NCBI GenBank assembly: GCA_959603585.1
Contig: CAUGYD010000001.1
Location: 124,001-188,000 of the forward strand
Length of the DNA: 64,000 nt
Origin: Scatosoma sp900555925
Lineage (GTDB): Bacteria; Bacillota; Clostridia; Christensenellales; Borkfalkiaceae
Direction: 5' to 3'
The notes under the pieces were generated by a model. It saw only the letters and a program-made list of their open reading frames with translations. It had not been told where the DNA came from and made no database searches. Below are positions 31,757-40,790 of this stretch, in pieces; position 1 is the first letter of the stretch; each line of letters begins with the position of its first letter. The position numbers and the translations under genes are program-made.

Positions 31757-32767
31757 TCAGTATAAACTTCCCGAATTTACGACGGGCTGAGCGTCGTGAT
31801 TGCCGCAAAGAACGACGAGGAGATTAGAGACCATAGCGGCTTTGCGTTCTTCGTCGAGTTCGACGACGCTGTTTTGACTGAGCCGTTCGAGAGCCATTTC
31901 CACCATTCCCACTGCGCCGTCGACAATCATTTTGCGCGCGTCGATAATGGCGGAAGCCTGCTGGCGCTGTAACATGACGGCGGCGATTTCGGGCGCATAA
32001 GCGAGGTAAGTAATTCTGGCCTCTATGACTTCCAATCCGGCCTCTTCGACGCGTTTTTGAATTTCGTCCTTAATTCTCGAAGCGACGACCTCGCTGGAAC
32101 CTCTGAGGCTTCCCTCGTCCGCGATTCCGTCGCCCGTCGTATCGACGTTGGGAGCCACGTCGTAGGGATAAATGCGGACGATATTTCTCAAAGCGCTGTC
32201 GCACTGCAAGGAAAGATACTCCTTGTAGTTATCCACATTGAATACGGCCTTTGCGGTATCCACGACCTTCCACATGACCGCGATTCCGATTTCCACGGGA
32301 TTGCCGAGACAGTCGTTTATCTTCTGCCGATTGTTGTTGAGCGTCATGATTTTCAGGGAAATCTTATTGTTGTTCATGGAAATGCCGGCGTTTGCGGCCG
32401 CCTTTACGGCCTCCCCCGCCCCGCTGTTGACGTCGCCGCTCTGATTGAGCTTCGTCTTTGCCGCGGGATTGACCGACGAACAGAAGGGATTGACGAAATA
32501 GAACCCCTCCCCTTTGAGCGTTCCGACGTATTTACCGAACAGAGTCAGAACCAAAGCCTCCTGCGGTTTGAGGATTTTGAGTCCCATTGCGGGAACCCAG
32601 CCAATCATGACGACGACGAACGATGCGATAAACAGAACCGGATTTCCGTCCCCCTCCATCATTGCCGCTCCAAAAATCATACCGACAATCGCCAGCGCAT
32701 ATATCGCGATAATGACAATCAGCGCCGCCATGCCGTGTTTCTTGTTTTTCAATATAATTTCTTCCAT
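31757..32767 (-). CDS. SPFH (stomatin/prohibitin/flotillin) domain membrane protein
   Basis: 336 residues. Two N-terminal transmembrane helices (about 12-34 and 44-62) are followed by an SPFH domain beginning LKPQEALVLTLFGKYVGTLKGEGFYFVNPF (in parts, about 67-95) with VMWKVVDTAKAVFNVDNYKEYL and a coiled-coil region ending in LQRQQASAIIDARKMIVDGAV. SPFH proteins scaffold membrane microdomains and often partner with NfeD or proteases; no NfeD is seen. GAGGG precedes the ATG. A consensus promoter lies 32 bp upstream. Forms a two-gene operon with the RHH gene. Confidence 0.9.
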   Translation of the reverse strand: MEEIILKNKKHGMAALIVIIAIYALAIVGMIFGAAMMEGDGNPVLFIASFVVVMIGWVPAMGLKILKPQEALVLTLFGKYVGTLKGEGFYFVNPFCSSVNPAAKTKLNQSGDVNSGAGEAVKAAANAGISMNNNKISLKIMTLNNNRQKINDCLGNPVEIGIAVMWKVVDTAKAVFNVDNYKEYLSLQCDSALRNIVRIYPYDVAPNVDTTGDGIADEGSLRGSSEVVASRIKDEIQKRVEEAGLEVIEARITYLAYAPEIAAVMLQRQQASAIIDARKMIVDGAVGMVEMALERLSQNSVVELDEERKAAMVSNLLVVLCGNHDAQPVVNSGSLY

Positions 32768-32798
32768 AAAATCCCTCAGATATTATTTTGATATTAAA

Positions 32799-32827
32799 AT
32801 TATATCACAATACATTTTACTTGTCAA
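32799..32827 (-). promoter_or_regulatory. Consensus promoter of the SPFH operon
   Basis: TTGACA (32822-32827), 17 bp, TATAAT (32799-32804) on the minus strand. Confidence 0.88.
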
Positions 32828-32833
32828 TCGATT

Positions 32834-32876
32834 TAAGGGGGGACGTTTTCTCGTTTTTGAGAAAACGTCCCCCCTT
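32834..32876. repeat. REP-like long palindrome
   Basis: An 18-bp perfect inverted repeat (AAGGGGGGACGTTTTCTC with its complement) with a 6-base loop and no T-run on either strand. GGGGACGNTTCTC-like palindromes accompany REP-associated transposases in Bacillota. It sits just upstream of the SPFH promoter and beyond the S41 gene end. Confidence 0.8.
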
Positions 32877-32969
32877 AGGGATTAGCGAAAGATTTTTATA
32901 ATTTCTTTACCATGGCTTTTGCCATATTTCCGCGTATCCTTTACCCGATATTTTTTATTTTCACGACAT

Positions 32970-34451
32970 TTATTTTTGTGCGGAAATAATCTCCCACGCT
33001 TCGAGGATTTCCGCATCCTCGGAATAATTTTCGGAAACGACGTGAGCGCCGTCCTCGGGGAGCACGCCGCGGTCGTGGATACAATTTCCGGACAACGGCC
33101 AAAGGATGCGGGCGGTGGTGAGCTTAATGGCATCGGGGCGTCCGAAGATAGAGGAAGGGACGGTAGTCTGCATAATGCCCTTGCCGTATGTTTTAGCGAT
33201 TCCGTTTCTTTCGGAGAGGAAAATATCGGAATAGGAAACGGCGCCGTAGTCGACCATGCAGCCGATGAGACATTCGGACGCGGAGGCGGTGCCGCTGTCG
33301 GCGAGGACGTAAATGCAGCTTTCGTCGGAAAAATAGTCATAGTAATAATTTCCGGAGGCTTCAAAGACTTCTTTTTTGCCCTTTTTGGTATAATCGGCGA
33401 CGGCGACGGCGGGATTTTTGTCAGTCGAAGTCTTGCAGAAATAGCTTGCGATATTGCAGAGGATATTCAGGTATCCGCCGCCGTTCGCGCGGAGATCGAG
33501 GATAAGATTTTGCTTCCCCTCTTTTTTGAAAATATTCATAGCGGAAGCAAATTGGTAGTATGCCTGACCGTTGAACTGCGTAAGGCGGATATAAGCGGTC
33601 TCCTCGTCGAGAGGGAGGAAATTCTGACTTTCCGTAAGGATGTCGGCATCATCGCCCGTGAAGATATACGCGGAGTCATCGGAGCGATAAAAGACATAAT
33701 TTTCGATAAACGCTTCCTTTGAGACCTCTTTGAAAAGGATTTCCTCCCCGTCTTTGAGTTTGAGGACGAATTTTTCCCCCGTTTTTCTCTCGGAAAGGAA
33801 TGCGGAAAGTTCGTCATACGAATTTGCGTCCCGTACCTCCTCCTTCGTAAGTCCGAAACCGAGGACGCACATTCCGGCACGGATTCCGGCGGCTTCCGCT
33901 GGAGAATTTCCCGATACGCGGATAATCAGGAGCGGTTGATTTTCCTCGGAGACGGAGGAAGAGAAAGTCACTCCGAGTCCGCTCCACATTCCCGTTGCCT
34001 CGTCGAGCATTTCAGCATATTCGTCCGCGGTGAGATAAGCGGAATAAGGATCGAGCAATCCGTTTACGGCATCGAAGATCGCGTCGTAAAATTCATTGTC
34101 GGAAATATCCTCGTAATAATCGCTCTGAATTTTGTCCTTCGCCCAAATCAACGAGCGCATTTCGGAATCGAGACTCCCCCTGTACGCGTAATAGCCGCCG
34201 AGAAATCCCGCGCCCGCAATCGCGAGAGCGCCGATACAGCATGCCGCTATTTTCCAGCCGTTCGTCTTTTTTCGTTTTGCGTTTTTTTCGGAGCCGACTT
34301 CTCCCGGAATGTTTCCCCTCTGTTCATAGACCTCGGGCGGAACCCGCGTTTCCCGTCCCGCCTGCCCGTCGTTTTTTTCCTCCCTTCCGAAGTCGAAGAC
34401 GTAATCGTCGCCCTCTGTTTTTTTATCGTTCTTGTTTTCGTCGTTGTTCAT
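32970..34451 (-). CDS. S41 family (C-terminal processing) peptidase
   Basis: 493 residues from MNNDENKNDKK at 34451, supported by AAAGGAG; the frame to 34529 lacks an SD. A charged cytoplasmic tail (1-65) precedes one transmembrane anchor (about 70-90). A PDZ domain (about 165-245; NQPLLIIRVSGNSPAEAAGI) is followed by the S41 catalytic core: LRANGGGYL, then SGTASASE with the nucleophile Ser and YGKGIMQTT with the catalytic Lys. Extracytoplasmic processing protease. No substrate is evident. The central TLT/FNG region is typical of CtpA-like enzymes. Confidence 0.92.
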   Translation of the reverse strand: MNNDENKNDKKTEGDDYVFDFGREEKNDGQAGRETRVPPEVYEQRGNIPGEVGSEKNAKRKKTNGWKIAACCIGALAIAGAGFLGGYYAYRGSLDSEMRSLIWAKDKIQSDYYEDISDNEFYDAIFDAVNGLLDPYSAYLTADEYAEMLDEATGMWSGLGVTFSSSVSEENQPLLIIRVSGNSPAEAAGIRAGMCVLGFGLTKEEVRDANSYDELSAFLSERKTGEKFVLKLKDGEEILFKEVSKEAFIENYVFYRSDDSAYIFTGDDADILTESQNFLPLDEETAYIRLTQFNGQAYYQFASAMNIFKKEGKQNLILDLRANGGGYLNILCNIASYFCKTSTDKNPAVAVADYTKKGKKEVFEASGNYYYDYFSDESCIYVLADSGTASASECLIGCMVDYGAVSYSDIFLSERNGIAKTYGKGIMQTTVPSSIFGRPDAIKLTTARILWPLSGNCIHDRGVLPEDGAHVVSENYSEDAEILEAWEIISAQK

Positions 34452-34589
34452 AATGCTTTGCTCCTTTCTGTCATCGTCGTTTTTATCGTTATTTATCGTT
34501 TGCCATTGCCGTAACGGCTTTATATTCATTTTCTCGTCGCCGCGGTTCCGACAAATTTACGCTTTTACGCTTCTATGCTCTGTCTTTTA

Positions 34590-35606
34590 TCACCGTTCCA
34601 ACAGTTTATATAATACGGTAAGGACGCGGAAGGAAACGGCGTCGGGAAACTGCCGGATATTCAGTCCGGTCGCTTTTTCTATTTTATCCAATCTGTATAA
34701 AAGAGTATTCCTATGCATGAACAAATTTCGGGAAGTCTCGCTGACGTTGAGGCTGTTTCTGAGGAATTCTTCGGCGGTGTTGACCATTTCCTCGTCCTCA
34801 AAAATTTCCTCCGCGCCTTCGTCGGTGAGTTCGCTCAGATATTCCGCGAGTTTGCTTTCCGGAACGTCCTCCAACATTTTTACCAGCATGTATTCCTTAT
34901 AGGAATGAACGTTCCCCTTGCTGGAAAACACGCCCGCGTATCGAAGCGCGCCCGCCGCCTGAGAATAGGAGAGCGAAATATCCTTCAAGCCCTTGACGAC
35001 GGAGCCGACGCCGACGACGACGTCGATACCGAGCTCTTCCTTTAAGGACTGAGCGAGGAAATCCGCATAATCGGCGGGGGAGGAATATTCGCTTTCCTCT
35101 TCGCCGAGATATTTGACGAGCACGCACTCGTCGGAACCCGTTTTGACGACGGTATCGAGACTGTTTCCGCCGTACTGAGCGGCGAGGGAAACGACCTCGT
35201 CCAAAAACTTGGGGACGCGAATGGCGAGGGCGAAGCAAGCGGCTTTGCCGACGGAAAATTTTGTCATATATTTATACACGCCCGCGGAGGAACATTCTCC
35301 GAGCAGAATGCGCCGAAGGTACTCCGTTTTCGAGAGATCGGCTTCCTTGTCGGAGAAGCTCTCGATATAAGGGGGCAAAAGTAGGGCGTAATTATTTTGC
35401 GTTTCCCCCACGCCTTTGAGAGCGCCGACATATCCGATATTTTTATAAAGGAAGCGGAAAAACGTATAATTTCCGTCATCCGTAATACCGTCGAAGGGCT
35501 TTTCGCAGACGGGCCCGCCGTGCGCGCGGGCGTTTTCCCTGTAAAAGGAAACTTCAAGTCCCAAACGCTCCTGAATTTCCCCGAAAATCTTTTCCAGCTC
35601 AGTCAT
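34590..35606 (-). CDS. PucR-type transcriptional regulator
   Basis: 338 residues. The C-terminal HTH_30 (PucR) domain is clear: LRNSLNVSETSRNLFMHRNT, then LLYRLDKIEKATGLNIRQFPDA (about 285-330). The middle contains the GGDEF-like scaffold region often seen in this family (FALAIRVPKFLDEVVSLAAQ, VGVGSVVKGLKDISLSYSQA). The effector is unknown. A promoter with a 17-bp spacer lies upstream and the divergent neighbour at 35913 could be a target. Confidence 0.88.
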   Translation of the reverse strand: MTELEKIFGEIQERLGLEVSFYRENARAHGGPVCEKPFDGITDDGNYTFFRFLYKNIGYVGALKGVGETQNNYALLLPPYIESFSDKEADLSKTEYLRRILLGECSSAGVYKYMTKFSVGKAACFALAIRVPKFLDEVVSLAAQYGGNSLDTVVKTGSDECVLVKYLGEEESEYSSPADYADFLAQSLKEELGIDVVVGVGSVVKGLKDISLSYSQAAGALRYAGVFSSKGNVHSYKEYMLVKMLEDVPESKLAEYLSELTDEGAEEIFEDEEMVNTAEEFLRNSLNVSETSRNLFMHRNTLLYRLDKIEKATGLNIRQFPDAVSFRVLTVLYKLLER

Positions 35607-35650
35607 GCCATTCTCCTTTCCGCGTAAAGGGAAAAAATTGTCTTTGTTCT

Positions 35651-35679
35651 ATTATATCCCAAACGCGAAAAAATTTCAA
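35651..35679 (-). promoter_or_regulatory. Promoter of the PucR-type gene
   Basis: TTGAAA (35674-35679), 17 bp, TATAAT (35651-35656) on the minus strand. Confidence 0.75.
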
Positions 35680-35778
35680 GGAATTTTTCGGGGAACGGAA
35701 ATTCTTTCCTTATTTTGCGCACTTTTAATTTATTACAGCCAAAACGGAAAAATTTACAAAAAAATTATTTTTTTAGTA

Positions 35779-35807
35779 TTGACATATCGAATAGAAAGTG
35801 ATATAAT
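35779..35807 (+). promoter_or_regulatory. Promoter of the large membrane protein gene
   Basis: TTGACA (35779-35784), 17 bp, TATAAT (35802-35807): a perfect consensus pair. The leader is about 100 bases with no recognised riboswitch. Confidence 0.88.
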
Positions 35808-35912
35808 AAAGTAAATTGAAAAGTTATCGTTTTCTACTCTGTTTTCCGCTTTATGGAAGTTAAGGAAAAAAACTATAAAAAAACGAAAAAATAAACTTTC
35901 AGGAGATATTTT

Positions 35913-37583
35913 ATGAGCAATACCAGCACCAATTATGCCGAGCTCAACGTGACCAACGACGACATGAAAGAAGTGCTCGCCGAAGGGACGTCGGCTCCCG
36001 CAGCGGCCGAAGCCGCGCCCAAAAAGCAAAAGAATATCGGCTATCGTATTCTCGCGCTGATTTTGACGATCGCGCCGATCGTCTGCCTGTGCTTATTGCC
36101 CGTCAAACTGCTGGTCAGCACGTCCGCGGGCTACGCTTTCTATGGCAAAGAGACGATTCTCGACGCATTCCTCGCGCTGTTCAAGAAAGACGGCCTTGCA
36201 GAATTTTATGCGGAAGTAGCCAAGACGATTTCCGGAGCGGCTGCGTCCGGCTTTGATTCGTATACTCTGAAAGGAATCCCCGTGCTGGCCGGAACCGGCG
36301 CGCTGGGCAAAGCGATGAGTCTCGTGATGTATGCCCTTCCCATAGCGGCGATTCTCGCGATTGTATTTATGGTTATCGCGCTCTGCTCGGGCAAAGCGGC
36401 TCCCGCGATGGCGAGAGCGATCCTGTTCGTCTATTTCTGGGCATTCGGCGCGTATGCGGTTGCGATTACGGCCGTATCCCTTTACAGCGCTTCTCTCGAC
36501 AGAACGTTCGACATCGCGATGATTGCGATTGCCGCCGTCTGCTTTGTCATCTATCTGATTCTCTCCTTTATCAAGGCGGGCAAGCACACTTGGATGACGT
36601 TGCTTCTGTTTATTTTGACGGTCGGCTTTGCAGGCGTCACCGTATACGGAATCGTCAACTGCGCGGACGGTATCAAGGAATTGATGGGTTCTGCGGAAGA
36701 CAGCATCATTTCCGGCGTAACGGAAGGTCAGTTCTATAAATACGCACTCGTCGCACTCTGCGGTTTCCTCGGCCTTGCGGCTGCGGTCTCCTCCATTCGC
36801 CTTTCCACCAAGAAGGGTTATACGTTCGATCTCGTTCGCTATATTATCCACCTTCTCCTTGCGGGACTGTTCATTTATGTAGCGTTTACCGTAACGGCCT
36901 TTGAAAAAGCATATTTGTACGCCTTTATCGCCGCGGCGATCGCACTTGTGCAAATCGTACTCGTGATAGCGGTCATCTGTGCCCGCAAGAAAGCAAAGAA
37001 GGCTGCCGCTGCGCCCGCAGTTGTCGAAGAGACGGCGAAAGTCGAAGAGACCGCCCCTGTTTCGGAAACGACGGAAGAAACGACCGCGACGGCCGAATCG
37101 ACTCAGACAGAGCCCGCACCGGCAGAAAGCGAAACCGGTGTCTATGCGGAAGCTGTCCGTTATGAAGGCCCCACGGCGACGGAAGAGACGACTTTGGAAG
37201 CAGAGGAAGTCGAAGCTCCCGTACAGGAAGAAACGACTACCGTCACGGAAGAAACCGCGACTCAGCAGGCTCCTGTTTATAACTATAACTTTACGACGCC
37301 CGCGGCGGAACAACCGGGTGCAGGCGCTACGGCGGATTATGATTTCTATAACAGCAGGAGCTTCGATCCGTTTATCGCTTCGCTCAACAGCGCGGAAAGA
37401 GAACAGTTCACGGAAATCTTTATTCTCAAATATAAAGGCGACACAAAGAATCTGCCCGACTATCAGGTCGGCGGAGACAATACGGAATTCTTCCGCAAAG
37501 TGTTCATTTATCTCGGTCAGTACAGAGACAGAATCCCCGATTCTCTGCTGTCCAAGATGTATCAGTTCGCGATCAGAAAATAA
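35913..37583 (+). CDS. Multi-pass membrane protein with acidic Thr-rich linker and C-terminal helical domain
   Basis: 556 residues. A soluble N-terminus (1-40) leads into about seven transmembrane segments (45-72, 130-155, 160-185, 195-220, 225-250, 285-300, 310-355). Residues about 365-470 form a low-complexity Glu/Thr/Ala/Pro linker (EETTTVTEETATQQ). The last about 80 residues form a compact domain (FDPFIASLNSAEREQFTEIF, then NTEFFRKVFIYLGQYRDRIP). I do not recognise the family. AGGAGATATTTT precedes the ATG, and a consensus promoter and terminator frame it as a single-gene unit, suggesting high expression. Confidence 0.8.
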   Translation: MSNTSTNYAELNVTNDDMKEVLAEGTSAPAAAEAAPKKQKNIGYRILALILTIAPIVCLCLLPVKLLVSTSAGYAFYGKETILDAFLALFKKDGLAEFYAEVAKTISGAAASGFDSYTLKGIPVLAGTGALGKAMSLVMYALPIAAILAIVFMVIALCSGKAAPAMARAILFVYFWAFGAYAVAITAVSLYSASLDRTFDIAMIAIAAVCFVIYLILSFIKAGKHTWMTLLLFILTVGFAGVTVYGIVNCADGIKELMGSAEDSIISGVTEGQFYKYALVALCGFLGLAAAVSSIRLSTKKGYTFDLVRYIIHLLLAGLFIYVAFTVTAFEKAYLYAFIAAAIALVQIVLVIAVICARKKAKKAAAAPAVVEETAKVEETAPVSETTEETTATAESTQTEPAPAESETGVYAEAVRYEGPTATEETTLEAEEVEAPVQEETTTVTEETATQQAPVYNYNFTTPAAEQPGAGATADYDFYNSRSFDPFIASLNSAEREQFTEIFILKYKGDTKNLPDYQVGGDNTEFFRKVFIYLGQYRDRIPDSLLSKMYQFAIRK

Positions 37584-37597
37584 TTTCCCTGAAAGTG

Positions 37598-37630
37598 ACA
37601 GCCCGACCTTTTTCAAGGTCGGGCTGTTTT
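37598..37630 (+). terminator. Terminator of the large membrane protein gene
   Basis: CAGCCCGACCTT, TTTC loop, AAGGTCGGGCTG, then TTTT. Confidence 0.9.
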
Positions 37631-37662
37631 ATTAACATTTTTTGAGGCCTTTCATCTGTTTT

Positions 37663-38418
37663 TCAATCAAACATATTCTTTCCTCTGCGTCTTAAAAACA
37701 TTTCCAAAAAGCGAATGTCCTCCAAATCGTCAAAATTCTTTTCTTGAATAGCGCCGTCCTTTATCTCGTATATAGCCGCATCGGGAATCAGAAGCAAAAC
37801 GGGCGAATGAGTAGCGATGACGAATTGACAGTTTTCCTTTGCCCGTTCGCGGATAAGGAAGCCGAGACGGTATTGGTTTTCATAGGAAAGCGCGCCTTCG
37901 GGTTCGTCGAGGAAATAGAGTCCTCCTTCCCGCACGCGGCTCTTAAAGAATTCTATGAAGCCTTCCCCGTGAGAACATTCCGTCAGCTCCCGCCCGTACA
38001 TATTTTCGATTTCCGCCAACGTCCTGAAATGCGGCATAGCGGCAAATCCCGCCGCCACGCCCTTAAATTCCCGCTTTGCCCGTTCTATCTCCTCTTTCGC
38101 TTCCCGCGCCGTTTTCTTTTGCCACAGCGTATAGCTCATGAATTCTTCCGCCGAAAAGCGAAAAACCTGCTTAGGGAATTGCGTTTTGGAAATCTGTATT
38201 TTGTTCAGCAGCGCCTTGGGGAATTTTTCCCTCCCCTCTCCGATAAACGGGCAGCCGTATTTTTGAGCAATCAGCTCAATCAGAGTCGTCTTTCCCGCTC
38301 CGTTTCCTCCGCAGAACAGGGAAACCGCGCTCGTCACTCTGAGTTCTTCCGCGTTTCGTACGCAGGAAAATGGATAATTTTCCTCTTCCTTCGGAAATCG
38401 TACACTGTCGAGAAACAT
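37663..38418 (-). CDS. AAA family ATPase (ABC/SMC-like, AAA_21)
   Basis: 251 residues from MFLDSVRFPKEEENYPF at 38418 (AAAGGAGGAAAT upstream). Walker A GGNGAGKTT (about 37-45), a Q-loop region, and the Walker B with adjacent Asp/Glu YFLDEPEGAL, then THSPVLL with the switch His. This is the small stand-alone ATPase class that resembles OLD/RecF-like ATPases; no nuclease partner is adjacent. Function unknown. Confidence 0.88.
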   Translation of the reverse strand: MFLDSVRFPKEEENYPFSCVRNAEELRVTSAVSLFCGGNGAGKTTLIELIAQKYGCPFIGEGREKFPKALLNKIQISKTQFPKQVFRFSAEEFMSYTLWQKKTAREAKEEIERAKREFKGVAAGFAAMPHFRTLAEIENMYGRELTECSHGEGFIEFFKSRVREGGLYFLDEPEGALSYENQYRLGFLIRERAKENCQFVIATHSPVLLLIPDAAIYEIKDGAIQEKNFDDLEDIRFLEMFLRRRGKNMFD

Positions 38419-38526
38419 ATTTCCTCCTTTTGTCAATCGCGCTTATCTCTTCTGTTCGCCTATATTCTTTGGAATCCGTACTCCCGCCCCTGTTTTCGGT
38501 TGGAAGTTTTCCCCCTCCGTTTCCGT

Positions 38527-39189
38527 TTATGCCCACTGAAAATTATCTTTTCCCGCGCCCGCTTCAAAGTGATATTTTACGATTCCGAGATTTATCTTTG
38601 CATAAGGTCCCCAAGCGCTTACTCGTACCTTGTTCCCTTCTGTTTCCAAGCGAAACTTCTGCGAATTGAGGGCGGTAGGCGCGAGCAGAGCCGCCTCCGT
38701 CCCGTTCCGAAACCAATCGGGCGCGGACGAAAGCGCAGGAGCAATCTCCTCCGCCGCACGATTTTTATGCGGAACGCCCTGCGCAGCGCCGTAGCCGAGA
38801 GCGAGAACGCACAGCAGCTTCTCACCTTTTTCTATTCTGCAATTTCTTTTGCAGGCGCTCTTTTTGAAGGTCATGGCAACCCAGCAGGTATTCAGACCCA
38901 GTGCCTGCGCCTTCAAGGCGAGATGTTCTCCGAAATATCCCGCCTTTTCTTCGTCCGACTTCTTTCCGACCAAAGCGATATAATTCTTAACGCCGCGGAA
39001 ATTCCCATAGTGCGCCATAAAGCCTTCAAAAGCGCTTGCCTCGTCGGTGATCACCTGAATACGCAGCCCGCTTTTCAGATTGCAGTTTTCCGCTTCCTGT
39101 TTCAAAATCCTGACAATATCTTCGGGAATCGGCCTGTCGGAATAGCTTCTCACGGAATGTCTTGCCTTCATCGCTTCTGAAATATCCAT
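38527..39189 (-). CDS. Nitroreductase family protein (second copy)
   Basis: 220 residues from MDISEAMKARHSVRSYSDRP at 39189 (AAGGAGAAAAAGT upstream). Basic FMN-binding N-terminus RHSVRSY, the central LALKAQALGLNTCWVAM helix, and a C-terminal NSQKFRLETEG flavin-contact region typical of the TM1586-type nitroreductases. Different subfamily from the copy at 28513. Substrate unknown. Confidence 0.9.
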   Translation of the reverse strand: MDISEAMKARHSVRSYSDRPIPEDIVRILKQEAENCNLKSGLRIQVITDEASAFEGFMAHYGNFRGVKNYIALVGKKSDEEKAGYFGEHLALKAQALGLNTCWVAMTFKKSACKRNCRIEKGEKLLCVLALGYGAAQGVPHKNRAAEEIAPALSSAPDWFRNGTEAALLAPTALNSQKFRLETEGNKVRVSAWGPYAKINLGIVKYHFEAGAGKDNFQWA

Positions 39190-39257
39190 ACTTTTTCTCC
39201 TTAAAATACTTTTTGTAATAATATTTGTAAAAACAACGTCCTCCGAACGGAGGACGT

Positions 39258-39644
39258 TTAATCGTCGTCCGGCAGAGACGCTCTGCCGGAAATTTTGATC
39301 AGTACTTTTATGCCCCCGTCCTCCGTATAGGAGCGCTCGGTACATACGCTGTCCACGATGAACAGTCCGCGGCCGCTTTCGGCATATACGCCCGAACAAC
39401 AGCTTTCTTCCGGCGGGCAAAACCGCACGGTCGAACGCACTTTCAATTCGATAAAATTCCCGCGGATTTCGCCTTCCAGAAAAGCCGTTCCGTCAGAGTG
39501 CTGCAAGACGTTGCTGACGAGCTCGCTGACCACCAATTTGCTGTCGAATACGCTGTCCTCAGGCACGTCGCGTTCTTCGAGAAAGTCGCAGAGCTGTTTC
39601 ATCGCCGCTCTCAGCGCCTCAAAATTTTTTACTTCCACGAACAT
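39258..39644 (-). CDS. Anti-sigma-type ATP-binding protein (HATPase_c_2)
   Basis: 128 residues of the RsbW/SpoIIAB fold. The N-box DSKLVVSELVSNVLQHSDG (about 34-52) keeps Glu and Asn, and SGRGLFIVDSVC (about 90-101) carries the Gly-rich ATP lid. It is 26 bp downstream of the SigB-type gene, the reverse of the usual anti-sigma order. CGGAGGCAGAGAT supplies a good SD. Likely binds the sigma factor or a PP2C-type partner; no phosphatase is seen in the window. Confidence 0.85.
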   Translation of the reverse strand: MFVEVKNFEALRAAMKQLCDFLEERDVPEDSVFDSKLVVSELVSNVLQHSDGTAFLEGEIRGNFIELKVRSTVRFCPPEESCCSGVYAESGRGLFIVDSVCTERSYTEDGGIKVLIKISGRASLPDDD

Positions 39645-39670
39645 ATCTCTGCCTCCGAAGTTTCCGTTTT

Positions 39671-40408
39671 TCAGACGGAATCTTTCAGACTTTCTTTGAG
39701 CTTAGCCAAAAGTTTTCTTTCCATTCTCGAAACGAACATCTGTGAAACGCCCAAGCGTTTGGCCGTCTCGCTTTGGGACAGTTCTTCCCCGTAGCGGTAC
39801 TTGATCAGCGCCTTTTCCGTATCGGACAAATCTTTCATGGCCGAACGCAGGGCGTCTTTGATTTCGAGACGCTCGTATTTGTCGTCGTTGTCCGGCAGGA
39901 GCGCATAGAGGGAATGTTCGGAATCGTCCTCTCCCGAGCTCGCCACGCCGTCGAGGGAGACCGTTCCGCCCACTTCCAGCGCGCGGACGACTTCTTCTTC
40001 CGAGAGCGAAAGTCCGTCGGCAATCTCGCGTATGCTGGGTTTCGAGCCGTTTTTTCCTTCGTATTCGGCGGAGAATTCGCGCACGGAGGCGCTGATTTCG
40101 CTGAGCCGACGAGGGAGTTTGATAATTCTGGAACGGTCCCTGAAATAATTTTTAATTTCTCCGGCGATGGTAGGCGTGATAAAAGTGGTAAACTGCATGC
40201 CGAGAGAGGGATCGAAACGGTCGATTCCCTTCAACAACGCGAGGGAAGCCACCTGTTTCAGATCGTCGTATTCCACACCCCGCCCCACGAATTTTTTTGC
40301 GAGAATGTCGGCTATGTAGAGGTATTTTTCGGCGATTTTATTGCGCAGCTCCCTCGAACCGGTCTCTTTATATCGCTCGAACAGCTCGTTGATCGTTTCT
40401 TCTGCCAT
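39671..40408 (-). CDS. sigB: Alternative sigma factor, SigB/SigF/SigG type
   Basis: 245 residues without region 1.1. Region 2 has LLKGIDRFDPSLGMQFTTF, TPTIAGEIKNYFRD and the -10 recognition helix KLPRRLSEI; region 3 is KPSIREIADGLSLSEEEV; region 4.2 is LSQSETAKRLGVSQMFVSRM. The motifs favour SigB over the sporulation sigmas, but the family boundary is not sharp. The SD is weak, so translation may be coupled to the gene upstream. The operon also encodes an STAS antagonist and two ATPase-fold proteins. Confidence 0.9.
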   Translation of the reverse strand: MAEETINELFERYKETGSRELRNKIAEKYLYIADILAKKFVGRGVEYDDLKQVASLALLKGIDRFDPSLGMQFTTFITPTIAGEIKNYFRDRSRIIKLPRRLSEISASVREFSAEYEGKNGSKPSIREIADGLSLSEEEVVRALEVGGTVSLDGVASSGEDDSEHSLYALLPDNDDKYERLEIKDALRSAMKDLSDTEKALIKYRYGEELSQSETAKRLGVSQMFVSRMERKLLAKLKESLKDSV

Positions 40409-40427
40409 AATGGAAAACCCGTCCCGC

Positions 40428-40790
40428 TCACGCTTCGAAGGCGATGGTCTGTACCGTGCCTGCGTCGTCTTTTACAAATTCCGCATTTCCCAAAAGCGCA
40501 TTCAACAACGCATAAGAAATGTCGTCGTCCGCCGTTTTTTCTTCGGGTTCCCCCTTTTCCTTGCCGGAAACGGTACAGGCAAGCGACTCGCCCGTGCGGA
40601 AGGAAATATCGGCCGCGCGGAACCCGTTGCGTTTGAGGATCAGGAGGCTTTCGGTGACGCACACTTTGAAATCCTCGGCCGAATCCACGTCGAACCCGCA
40701 AAGCGCGCAAAGTCCGCCGGTCGTCAGCCGGACCGTCGTAAGATATTCGCTGGATAAAGGCAAAGAAACGCAAAAGTTTTCCATGGTCAT
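40428..40790 (-). CDS. Degenerate anti-sigma (RsbW-like) ATPase-fold protein
   Basis: 120 residues placed exactly where rsbW sits, between the STAS antagonist and the sigma gene. The N-box region reads FKVCVTESLLILKRNG (about 41-56): Glu is kept but the Mg-coordinating Asn of the E-x-x-x-N pair is lost, and no Gly-rich ATP lid is seen. The C-terminal half (DDDISYALLNALLGNAEFV) is unlike RsbW kinase. It probably keeps the fold but not ATP hydrolysis. ATG overlaps the upstream stop by 4 bases, with GGAG 5 bases upstream. Confidence 0.75.
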   Translation of the reverse strand: MTMENFCVSLPLSSEYLTTVRLTTGGLCALCGFDVDSAEDFKVCVTESLLILKRNGFRAADISFRTGESLACTVSGKEKGEPEEKTADDDISYALLNALLGNAEFVKDDAGTVQTIAFEA

